Shown here: piece after piece, positions 1-5,540 of the stretch | Position numbering within the stretch: position 1 is the stretch's first letter | Layout: each line of letters begins with the position of its first letter | Origin: an uncultured Treponema sp. | GTDB lineage: Bacteria > Spirochaetota > Spirochaetia > Treponematales > Treponemataceae | DNA length: 6,694 bases | Direction of reading: 5' to 3' | NCBI GenBank assembly: GCA_946538795.1 | Contig: CAMNGY010000086.1 | Span: forward strand, 1-6,694 | Translations under genes and position numbers: made by a program | The notes under the pieces: generated by a model | What the model was told of the DNA's origin: nothing | The model's input: the letters and a program-made list of their open reading frames with translations, nothing else | Databases searched by the model: none

Positions 1-1190
1 CAGACGAGCTTCTGCGCCTTGTCGGGCTCAAGGACTCCTCCCGCACTTTGGTCAAGGACATCGGTGTCGGCAAGCAGCAGCTGGTCGAGATTGCGAAGGC
101 CCTCGGCAAGAACGTCAAGCTTCTGATCCTGGACGAGCCGACTGCCTCCCTCAACGACACTGAGGCGAAGCACCTCCTGGACCTCCTGCTTGAGTTCAAG
201 AAGAAGGGAATGACGAGCATCATCATCTCCCACAAGCTCAACGAGGTCTCCTACGTCGCCGACAAGATCACGGTCATCCGCGACGGCCAGGTTATCAAGA
301 CCATGAGCAAGTCCGACAGCGCGTTCTCCGAGGACACGATCATCTCGGCCATGGTCGGACGCAGCCTGACGGACCGCTTCCCCAAGAGGGAGCCGAAAAT
401 CGGGGAAATCTCGTTCGAGGTCAAGGACTGGTGCGTCGATCACCCGATCTTTGACGGCATAAAGGTCTGCGACCACATCAACTTCAACGTCCGCAAGGGA
501 GAGGTCGTCGGCATATCCGGCCTTATGGGAGCCGGGCGCACCGAGCTTGCGATGAGCATCTTCGGCCATTCTTACGGGGCCAACATCCGCGGCCACATCT
601 ACAAGGACGGCAAGGAAGTCCACTTCCCCAACGTAAAGGCCGCCATTGACCACAAGGTCGCATACGTCACCGAGGACAGGAAGGGCAACGGTCTTATCCT
701 TTCCGAATCCATCACGCAGAACACGTCTGCCGCCTGCCCTGAGAAAATCTCGAAGCACGGCATCGTTGACTTTGACAAGGAGCGCGAGGGCGCCCGCCAT
801 TACGTCAAGGAGATGCGTACCAAGTGCGCGTCCATAGATGACCAGGTGGGGAACCTTTCCGGCGGAAACATGCAGAAAGTCCTTCTGGGCAAATGGCTGT
901 TCGCGGATCCGGATATCCTTATACTGGACGAACCGACGAGGGGCATCGATGTCGGCGCGAAGTACGAGATTTACGGAATCATCAACAAGATGGTGTCCGA
1001 GGGCAAGTCCGTCATCTTCATCTCGTCCGAGATGCCCGAGATTCTGGGCATGAGCGACAGGATATACGTTATGAACGAGGGCCGCATGATAGCGGAGCTT
1101 CCCGGAAAAGAGGCGACGCAGGAAAAGATAATGACCTGCATCATCAATTCCGGCAAGCGGGTTGAGCAGACTGCCGAAAACGGTCAGTAA
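1..1190 (+). CDS. mmsA: Sugar ABC importer ATP-binding protein, 5' end missing (MmsA/GguA, XylG-like)
   Basis: This is the ATPase subunit of a CUT2-type monosaccharide importer. It works at the cytoplasmic face of the inner membrane and hydrolyses ATP to drive the permease encoded next to it. The reading frame is open to the left edge, so about 395 residues are visible; relatives are near 500, so about 110 are missing, including the first Walker A. A TTG at 48 is internal. The first nucleotide-binding domain shows a degenerate signature VGKQQLVEIAKAL (63-104), Walker B LLILDEPT (120-143) and switch His (231-233). The second has GLMGAGRT (519-542), where Arg replaces the Walker A Lys, then LSGGNMQKV (855-881) and Walker B ILILDEPTRGID (915-950). 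One degenerate site per half is normal for this family. The sequence before the second Walker A resembles GguA/MmsA more than MglA or RbsA. The exact sugar cannot be read from the ATPase. Confidence 0.93.
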   Translation, partial: DELLRLVGLKDSSRTLVKDIGVGKQQLVEIAKALGKNVKLLILDEPTASLNDTEAKHLLDLLLEFKKKGMTSIIISHKLNEVSYVADKITVIRDGQVIKTMSKSDSAFSEDTIISAMVGRSLTDRFPKREPKIGEISFEVKDWCVDHPIFDGIKVCDHINFNVRKGEVVGISGLMGAGRTELAMSIFGHSYGANIRGHIYKDGKEVHFPNVKAAIDHKVAYVTEDRKGNGLILSESITQNTSAACPEKISKHGIVDFDKEREGARHYVKEMRTKCASIDDQVGNLSGGNMQKVLLGKWLFADPDILILDEPTRGIDVGAKYEIYGIINKMVSEGKSVIFISSEMPEILGMSDRIYVMNEGRMIAELPGKEATQEKIMTCIINSGKRVEQTAENGQ

Positions 1191-1210
1191 GCACCACAGA
1201 AATATATATT

Positions 1211-1215
1211 GGAGG
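1211..1215 (+). promoter_or_regulatory. Shine-Dalgarno site that sets the mmsB start
   Basis: GGAGG lies five bases before the ATG at 1221. A longer reading from the TTG at 1209 would place the ribosome site inside the coding sequence and add four residues (MEET) with no site of its own, so ATG 1221 is preferred. Confidence 0.88.
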
Positions 1216-1220
1216 AAACA

Positions 1221-2405
1221 ATGGCAACTTCATTGAACATAAAGAAGACCCTAAAGGACAATACGATTTTCATCGCGCTTATTGTCGTCATGCTCTTTTT
1301 CCAGCTGCTGATTACGGCGACTGACAACGGCTCGCTGTTCTCGCCCAGCAACATCAAGAACCTGATCAACCAGAACGCCTACGTCGTCGTCCTGGCTACC
1401 GGTATGCTCTGCTGTATCCTGACGGGCGGCAACATCGACCTTTCTGTCGGCTCCATCGTCTGCCTTGTCGGCGCGATTGGCGGAACCCTTATAGTGAACC
1501 TGGGCTGGAACATCTACCTTTCCATCCTTATCTGCCTTATCGTCGGAATCCTGATCGGCGCATGGCACGGAATGTGGATAGCCTACATTCATATACCCCC
1601 GTTCATCGTAACCCTCGCGGGAATGCTCCTGTGGCGCGGCGTGGCCCTGATTATCCTGAACGGACTTACGATTTCCCCCATGCCCCCGAAGTATCTGAAC
1701 CTCTTCTCGAGCTACATCCCCTTCAACGCCGATTCCGAAACGACTAGGTACACCGTGACCATGGTTATAGCGGCCGTCTGCTGCGCGGGCTATGTCATCA
1801 TGGAGCTTCTTTCCAGGCAGGGCAAGCAGAAGAAGGGCTATGAGGTTCCCGGACTCGTAGGTTTCCTGGTCAAGCTCGTCGAGCTGTGCGCCGTCATCAT
1901 GCTCGTCGCCCACCTGCTCGGACAGGATCAGGGAATCCCGGTGATTCTTATCATCGTCGCCGTCATAGTCGCGATTTACGCCTACTACACCAAGAACACG
2001 GTTTCCGGCCGCTACCTGTACGCCCTCGGAGGCAACGCCAAGGCCGCCAAGCTTTCTGGCGTCAACACCGACAAGGTCATGTTCTTCGCCTACACGAACA
2101 TGGGCTTCCTCTCTGCGGTCGCTGCCCTTATGTGTGTCGCCCGCTTCAACTCCGCCGCGCCGACCGCCGGAACCAACTATGAGATGGACGCCATCTCCTC
2201 CTGCTTCATCGGTGGCGCTTCCGCATACGGTGGAACTGGAAAGGTTTCCGGAGCCGTCATCGGAGCCATCTTCATGGGCGTCCTTAACAACGGTATGTCC
2301 ATCCTGGGTATAGACGCTAACTGGCAGAAGGCCGTCAAGGGCCTGGTCCTCCTGCTCGCGGTCCTCTTTGACGTCGCTTCCAAGAAGCGCAAGAGCGGCA
2401 AGTAG
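1221..2405 (+). CDS. mmsB: Sugar ABC importer permease (MmsB/GguB, XylH-like)
   Basis: This is the inner-membrane channel subunit of the monosaccharide importer, partner of the ATPase that ends 30 bases upstream. The protein has 394 residues from ATG 1221, the usual length for XylH/GguB and longer than RbsC. Hydrophobic segments lie at about residues 16-32, 53-67, 76-94, 98-117, 127-147, 177-197, 217-235, 238-256, 286-306 and 372-387. A basic cytoplasmic loop (about 198-210, KQKKG) sits mid-protein, as in XylH-type permeases. The family hallmark GRYLYALGGN followed by AAKLSGVNTDKV (263-285) is the loop expected to contact the ATPase, and GGxSxxGGxG-like glycine-rich sequence (331-340) follows. 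It is probably the last gene of the operon, because a strong terminator begins 36 bases after the stop. The sugar specificity is unknown; xylose, glucose, galactose and arabinose are all plausible for the family. Confidence 0.93.
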   Translation: MATSLNIKKTLKDNTIFIALIVVMLFFQLLITATDNGSLFSPSNIKNLINQNAYVVVLATGMLCCILTGGNIDLSVGSIVCLVGAIGGTLIVNLGWNIYLSILICLIVGILIGAWHGMWIAYIHIPPFIVTLAGMLLWRGVALIILNGLTISPMPPKYLNLFSSYIPFNADSETTRYTVTMVIAAVCCAGYVIMELLSRQGKQKKGYEVPGLVGFLVKLVELCAVIMLVAHLLGQDQGIPVILIIVAVIVAIYAYYTKNTVSGRYLYALGGNAKAAKLSGVNTDKVMFFAYTNMGFLSAVAALMCVARFNSAAPTAGTNYEMDAISSCFIGGASAYGGTGKVSGAVIGAIFMGVLNNGMSILGIDANWQKAVKGLVLLLAVLFDVASKKRKSGK

Positions 2406-2440
2406 TCCTTAAAACCGCGCATTTCGTTGCGTATTGTGGG

Positions 2441-2479
2441 TGCCCCCGTCATTGGCAGTGCCGATGGCGGGGGCATTTT
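2441..2479 (+). terminator. Intrinsic terminator of the sugar importer operon
   Basis: TGCCCCCGTCAT (2441-2452) pairs with ATGGCGGGGGCA (2464-2475), giving 12 pairs with one G-T wobble. An inner GGC/GCC pairing lies in the loop, and TTTT follows (2476-2479). It begins 36 bases after the mmsB stop. The T-run is short, but the stem is very GC-rich. Confidence 0.85.
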
Positions 2480-2502
2480 GCGTTCTTGCCGGCATGTCCC
2501 GG

Positions 2503-2536
2503 CCGGCTTGCCGTGCTTTCTGCGGCAAGTTGCCGG
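2503..2536. repeat. GC-rich inverted repeat without a T-run
   Basis: CCGGC (2503-2507) can pair with GCCGG (2532-2536), and TTGCCG (2508-2513) with CGGCAA (2523-2528), leaving a three-base bulge at 2529-2531. It lies after the mmsB terminator. No T-run follows on either strand, so it does not look like a terminator. It may be a transcript-end stabiliser, a protein site, or chance in CCGG-rich DNA. Confidence 0.45.
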
Positions 2537-2594
2537 AGAGTCCGTGGCTTATGCCGGATGTAAGCTGCTAATGCGATAAATGTGCCGGATTAAT

Positions 2595-2631
2595 AAAAAA
2601 AACGGCCGCAGGTTCGCCCTTCCTGCAGCCG
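2595..2631 (-). terminator. Minus-strand intrinsic terminator with no evident gene of its own
   Basis: Read on the minus strand, CGGCTGCAGG (2631-2622) pairs with CCTGCGGCCG (2612-2603) with one A-C mismatch, then eight Ts follow (2602-2595). The plus strand has no T-run after the stem, so the element points leftwards. It lies about 150 bases beyond the main flaB terminator. It could be a back-up for flaB read-through or the end of a separate short RNA. Confidence 0.72.
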
Positions 2632-2698
2632 GTCAAAAGGAGTTTCATTTTGTTTCATTCTATACATGTAAAACAGCCTGGCTCCGAATGGTTACAAA

Positions 2699-2734
2699 AA
2701 GAATAAAAAAAGTGCGATTTTTTTGAAGCTTCCA
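2699..2734 (-). repeat. Degenerate second copy of the flaB terminator flank
   Basis: Two words of the flaB terminator region recur here in the same order. AAGAATAAAAAA occurs at 2699-2710 and 2744-2755, and TGAAGCTTCCA at 2724-2734 and 2773-2783. Where the real terminator has its GC stem, this copy has only A7-GTGCGA-T7 (2705-2724), a weak all-A/T hairpin. It looks like the remains of a tandem duplication. Confidence 0.5.
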
Positions 2735-2749
2735 GAACTGCCTAAGAAT

Positions 2750-2796
2750 AAAAAAGGCTCCCCGGCAGAAGCTGAAGCTTCCACCGGGGAGCCTTT
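2750..2796 (-). terminator. Intrinsic terminator of flaB
   Basis: AAAGGCTCCCCGG (2753-2765) pairs perfectly with CCGGGGAGCCTTT (2784-2796), 13 pairs. Inside is a second helix, GAAGC/GCTTC (2768-2772 with 2777-2781), closing a TGAA loop. On the minus strand six Ts follow (2755-2750). It starts 37 bases past the flaB stop, and such strength suits a very highly transcribed gene. Confidence 0.93.
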
Positions 2797-2832
2797 CCTT
2801 ATGCTACGGCTAACTTGCCCGCTTCGCTAAGA

Positions 2833-3693
2833 CTAGCGGAGAAGGGAAAGGACGTTCTGGGAAGACTGGTTCGCCTGCGCGAGCATGGCGGTTCCGGCCT
2901 GGGAAAGAACGTTGTCCTTGGTGAACTCGACCATCTGGGCGGCCATGTCCGTATCGCGGATCCTGGACTCGCTGCTCTGGGTGTTCTCGGCGGCAACATC
3001 CAGTCCCTCGACCGTCTTCTCAAGGCGGTTCTGGTAGGCACCGAGGTCGGCGCGCTGCTTGTTGATCTTCTTGATGGCCTCATCGAGGGTTCCGATGGCG
3101 CGGTTGGCGTTGTCGGGGGTCTCGAGGGTCATGATCTCCTCAGTTCCGACGTTGCGGATTCCGAGGGCGGCGGCGGTCATCGTGCCGATGTAAACCTGCG
3201 TCCTCTGATCCATGTTGGCACCGATGTGGAGCCACATAGAAGCGGTCGGCGTGTTCTCGCCGGTGGCGCGGGCAAAGCGTCCGGTCAGCATGTTCATGCC
3301 GTTGAACTGGGCGCAAGAAGCTATGCGGTCAACCTCAGCGATGAGAGAAGAAACCTCGACCTGGATGTAGGTGCGGTCCTCATCGGTGTAGATGCCGTTG
3401 CTTGACTGGACGGCGAGCTCGCGGAGGCGCTGGATGATGTCCTCGGTCTCCTGCAGGTAGCCCTCAGTCGTCTGAATGAAAGAAATGCCGTTGGCAGCGT
3501 TCTTGGAAGCCTGGTTCAGGCCACGGATCTGGGCGCGCATCTTCTCGGAAACTGCGAGTCCGGAAGCATCGTCACCAGCGCGGTTGATTTTCTCGCCAGA
3601 AGAAAGCTTCTCGATGTTCTTCTGCTGCCTGACTTCAGTTATGCCCTCAGCCCTCTGAGCGAACATTGCACTCATGTTGTGATTGATAACCAT
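2833..3693 (-). CDS. flaB: Periplasmic flagellar filament core protein FlaB (flagellin)
   Basis: This is a core flagellin of the spirochaetal periplasmic flagellum. The 286-residue length is what treponemal FlaB proteins have. It comprises only the conserved N- and C-terminal helical regions (about 1-140 and 195-286), with a short middle and no exposed variable domain. Recognisable stretches are [34 protein letters not shown] (29-48), [10 protein letters not shown] (131-140), the FlaB-type [12 protein letters not shown] (153-164) and the C-terminal end NVLSLLR. There is no signal peptide, since flagellins leave through the flagellar export apparatus. AGAGGAG (3706-3700) sits seven bases before the ATG. 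A sigma-28-like promoter lies upstream and a strong terminator follows. Treponemes carry several flaB paralogues and I cannot say which this is. Cys127, in the IASCAQFNG segment, is unexpected, as flagellins seldom contain cysteine. Confidence 0.97.
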   Translation of the reverse strand: MVINHNMSAMFAQRAEGITEVRQQKNIEKLSSGEKINRAGDDASGLAVSEKMRAQIRGLNQASKNAANGISFIQTTEGYLQETEDIIQRLRELAVQSSNGIYTDEDRTYIQVEVSSLIAEVDRIASCAQFNGMNMLTGRFARATGENTPTASMWLHIGANMDQRTQVYIGTMTAAALGIRNVGTEEIMTLETPDNANRAIGTLDEAIKKINKQRADLGAYQNRLEKTVEGLDVAAENTQSSESRIRDTDMAAQMVEFTKDNVLSQAGTAMLAQANQSSQNVLSLLR

Positions 3694-3727
3694 ATTTATC
3701 TCCTCTTAAAAAAGATTCGGCTTAAAA

Positions 3728-3751
3728 AGCAAGCAACAGGAATCACTTGCT
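3728..3751 (-). other. Hairpin in the flaB 5' leader
   Basis: In the predicted leader, AGCAAG (3751-3746) pairs with CTTGCT (3733-3728) around a 12-base loop, and the last T of the stem begins a run of five Ts. With six pairs it is too weak to be called a terminator. It lies between the predicted transcription start and the ribosome site. Confidence 0.4.
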
Positions 3752-3767
3752 ATCCACCCTAGCTTTA

Positions 3768-3794
3768 TCTTCGGAGTCTGGAATTTGACCTTTA
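3768..3794 (-). promoter_or_regulatory. Sigma-28 (FliA-type) promoter of flaB
   Basis: On the minus strand TAAA (3794-3791) is followed by exactly 15 bases and then TCCGAAGA (3775-3768). The flagellar sigma-28 consensus is TAAA-N15-GCCGATAA: the -35 core matches fully and the -10 matches 5 of 8 with the CCGA core intact. The transcript would start near 3760, giving a leader of about 65-70 bases. FlaB genes of spirochaetes are known sigma-28 targets. Confidence 0.8.
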
Positions 3795-3812
3795 GGGAAA
3801 AGTGCAAAAAAT

Positions 3813-3840
3813 TTGGTTTTCAGCCGGCAAGCTTTATAAC
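3813..3840 (+). promoter_or_regulatory. Candidate sigma-70-type promoter, distal to gatB
   Basis: TTGGTT (3813-3818), a 16-base spacer and TATAAC (3835-3840). The -10 matches the consensus 5 of 6 and the -35 only 3 of 6. Its start, near 3847, would fall just before the two hairpins at 3849-3876 and 3894-3931. The call is tentative. Confidence 0.35.
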
Positions 3841-3848
3841 ACGGGGGA

Positions 3849-3876
3849 GGCAGTTTCAGGCGCGCCGGGAACTGCC
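3849..3876 (+). other. Hairpin upstream of gatB
   Basis: GGCAGTTTC (3849-3857) pairs with GGAACTGCC (3868-3876), nine pairs with one G-T wobble, around a ten-base GC-rich loop containing the palindrome GGCGCGCC. The right arm runs into the first copy of the direct repeat at 3865-3887. Confidence 0.5.
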
Positions 3877-3923
3877 GTGAAGGCCGCTCCGTGCCCTTTC
3901 CCCGGGATTGCCGTGAAGGCCGC
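3865..3923. repeat. Two-copy direct repeat between flaB and gatB
   Basis: TGCCGTGAAGGCCGC is identical at 3873-3887 and 3909-3923. Both are preceded by CCGGGA (3865-3870 and 3902-3907), with two bases between the words in the first copy and one in the second. The period is 36-37 bases. Each copy contains GCC-GTGAA-GGC, which could form a small stem-loop. Confidence 0.7.
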
Positions 3924-3936
3924 GGGAAGGGTTTTT
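3894..3936 (+). terminator. Terminator-like hairpin in the gatB upstream region
   Basis: CCCTT-t-CCC (3894-3902) pairs with GGGAAGGG (3924-3931), eight pairs with one bulged T, and is followed directly by TTTTT (3932-3936). The loop of about 21 bases contains the second copy of the direct repeat. It could end a short transcript, attenuate a long gatB leader, or block read-through into gatB. The long loop and bulge keep confidence moderate. Confidence 0.45.
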
Positions 3937-3948
3937 GGGGAATGCCCG

Positions 3949-3984
3949 TTGTCCTTTTTGCGCAAATGCGGTAAAATCGGCCTA
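3949..3984 (+). promoter_or_regulatory. Promoter of gatB with predicted start at the ATG (leaderless)
   Basis: TTGTCC (3949-3954), an exact 17-base spacer and TAAAAT (3972-3977). These match the sigma-70 hexamers 4 of 6 and 5 of 6. Only six bases (CGGCCT) separate the -10 from the ATG at 3984, so transcription should start at or within a base or two of the start codon. There is no Shine-Dalgarno sequence before the ATG, which agrees with a leaderless message. Confidence 0.62.
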
Positions 3985-5522
3985 TGGCTATAGATAAGTG
4001 GGAAATCGTGATAGGCTGTGAGATTCATACCCAGCTTCTGACTAAGACGAAGGCATTCTGTGCCTGTGAGAATAGATACGGCGGCATGCCCAACACCAGG
4101 GTCTGCCCGGTCTGCCTGGGGCTTCCGGGTGCGATGCCCCGGATAAGCAAGGGCTACGTGGAGCTGGGGGCCGTCGCGGGGCTTGCCCTGAACTGCGACA
4201 TCGCCCGCTTCACCAAATTTGACCGCAAGCATTACTTCTATCCCGACTTGACCAAGGGCTACCAGATAACCCAGTACGACATCCCCCTCTGCACGGACGG
4301 GCATGTTGACCTTCCCATGTCCAAGTATCCGGCTGACCAGAGGCAGGGCGGGGCCAAGTTCCGCCCGACCAACTTCATCGGGCAGGACTGCATCCAGGAG
4401 GGCGGCAAGTACCGCCGCGTCCGCGTGGAGCGGATTCACCTGGAGGAGGACGTAGGTAAGTCCCTGCACCTGCCGGGAAAGCATTCTTACATAGATTACA
4501 ACCGCTCCGGAACCCCCCTCATCGAGATTGTCACCAAGCCTGACATGACCAGCCCCGAGGAGGCTGCCCTCTTCATGGAGACCGTCCAGGAAATCCTGCG
4601 CTACGTCAAGGTGACCAACGGAAACCTTGAGGAAGGAAACATGCGCTGCGACGCGAACATAAACCTGAACGTCTGGGAGGACGGCAAGCTCTGGCACACG
4701 CCGATCTCCGAGATAAAGAACCTGAACTCCTTCAAGTCCATCCGCGAGGCCTGCACTTACGAGGCCCAGCGGCAGCTCAAGGAATTCCAGGAGGACAGGC
4801 AGGAATTCAACCCCGGCTTCAAGGTCACGATGGGCTGGGACGAGGAGAAGGGGCAGACCGTCGTCCAGCGCACCAAGAATTCCTTCGTGGACTACCGCTT
4901 CGTCGTTGAGCCGGACATAAAGCCCTTCACCGTCGAGGAGGATCTTGTGGAGCGCGCGGAAGGCAGGGTAGGCGAGCTGCCTGAGGCCAAGCGGAACCGC
5001 CTGAGGGAGGAGTACGGCCTGTCCGACTTCGATGTCGAGACCCTGACGACTAGCCGCGACCTTGCCAACTGGTTCGAGGATGCCGCCAAGGACGCGAAGG
5101 ACGTCAAGAAGGTCGCCAACTGGATCCTTGCGGAGCTTCTTGCGGTCCTGAACGAGAAGAACCTTACGATAAACGAGGTGTCAATAACGCCCCAGCACAT
5201 CACCGCTCTCGTCAACGCGATCGACGCGGGCCGCATCTCCAATGCCCAGGGCAAGGAGGTCTTCGCCGAGATGCTCTCCTCCAGCAAGATGCCCGATGAC
5301 ATCATCAAGGAGAAGGGCATGGAGCTGGTCAGCGACGACGGAGCCATAAAGGAGATTGTCGCAAAAATAATCGAGGCCAATCCCAAGGCGGTCGCGGACT
5401 TCAAGGGCGGAAAGACAAACGTCATAGGCTGGCTGACCGGACAGGTGATGAAAGAGAGCAAGGGCAAGGCCAATCCCAAGATTGCGGCCAAGCTCGTCAA
5501 CGAAAAGCTCGCGTCCCTGTAG
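3984..5522 (+). CDS. gatB: Asp-tRNA(Asn)/Glu-tRNA(Gln) amidotransferase subunit B
   Basis: GatB is the kinase and tRNA-binding subunit of GatCAB. The complex phosphorylates Glu-tRNA(Gln) or Asp-tRNA(Asn) and replaces the phosphate with ammonia released by GatA. The product has 512 residues, at the long end for GatB. A four-cysteine zinc site is visible (Cys26, Cys28, Cys41, Cys44: CAC...CPVC), then LGLPGAMPRIS (45-55), FYPDLTKGYQITQYD (85-99), RIHLEEDVGK (150-159) and YNRSGTPLIEIVTKPDM (172-188). The C-terminal helical GatB/YqeY domain occupies roughly the last 150 residues. About 25-30 residues near 111-140 seem extra compared with GatB proteins I can recall. ATG 3984 fits the family N-terminus, although no ribosome site precedes it. 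gatA and gatC are not adjacent, so the subunits must be encoded elsewhere. A response regulator follows after 18 bases, probably on the same transcript. Confidence 0.97.
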   Translation: MAIDKWEIVIGCEIHTQLLTKTKAFCACENRYGGMPNTRVCPVCLGLPGAMPRISKGYVELGAVAGLALNCDIARFTKFDRKHYFYPDLTKGYQITQYDIPLCTDGHVDLPMSKYPADQRQGGAKFRPTNFIGQDCIQEGGKYRRVRVERIHLEEDVGKSLHLPGKHSYIDYNRSGTPLIEIVTKPDMTSPEEAALFMETVQEILRYVKVTNGNLEEGNMRCDANINLNVWEDGKLWHTPISEIKNLNSFKSIREACTYEAQRQLKEFQEDRQEFNPGFKVTMGWDEEKGQTVVQRTKNSFVDYRFVVEPDIKPFTVEEDLVERAEGRVGELPEAKRNRLREEYGLSDFDVETLTTSRDLANWFEDAAKDAKDVKKVANWILAELLAVLNEKNLTINEVSITPQHITALVNAIDAGRISNAQGKEVFAEMLSSSKMPDDIIKEKGMELVSDDGAIKEIVAKIIEANPKAVADFKGGKTNVIGWLTGQVMKESKGKANPKIAAKLVNEKLASL

Positions 5523-5528
5523 GAAGGG
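5521..5528 (+). promoter_or_regulatory. Ribosome site of the response regulator overlapping the gatB stop
   Basis: AGGAAGGG begins inside the gatB stop codon and ends 12 bases before the ATG at 5541. The spacing is longer than usual, so initiation may rely partly on ribosomes finishing gatB. Confidence 0.5.
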
Positions 5529-5540
5529 CAAGTCGGCCGT

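Larger units (their letters stand above)
2406..2832. other. Convergent non-coding spacer between mmsB and flaB
   Basis: I find no supportable gene in these 427 bases. The left third holds the mmsB terminator and GC-rich sequence rich in CCGG/TGCCGG words. The middle holds a terminator-shaped hairpin for minus-strand transcription. The right third is A/T-rich and ends with the flaB terminator. A 25-codon minus-strand reading over the middle hairpin (start near 2669) has no ribosome site and ends in the hairpin's T-run, so I do not call it a gene. Confidence 0.75.

Noticed and set aside
48..50. TTG as the start of the ATPase gene
   Set aside because: The frame is open to position 3, and the upstream residues (ELLRLVGLKDSSRTLVKDIG) match the family just before its signature, so the gene simply runs off the left edge.
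1251..1913. Long minus-strand open frame opposite mmsB
   Set aside because: It is charged, low-complexity sequence with no family resemblance, mirroring the codon bias of a clear permease gene on the other strand. Similar shadows opposite gatB (3834-4697, 4892-5500) and the regulator (5181-6107) were dropped for the same reason.
2590..2669. A minus-strand peptide of about 25 codons across the orphan hairpin
   Set aside because: There is no ribosome site, and its last codons are the hairpin and T-run themselves. The open frame is most likely incidental.
2815..3405. Plus-strand open frame opposite flaB
   Set aside because: It is the antisense of an unmistakable flagellin and has no domain or ribosome site.
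3714..3721. GCCGAATC on the minus strand as a second sigma-28 -10 element for flaB
   Set aside because: The base quartet 15 positions upstream is CCTG, not TAAA, and the site is almost at the ribosome site.
3802..3993. A 63-codon plus-strand frame upstream of gatB containing two AVKAA units
   Set aside because: The GTG start lacks a ribosome site, the frame overlaps gatB, and the protein repeat is only the translation of the non-coding direct repeat.
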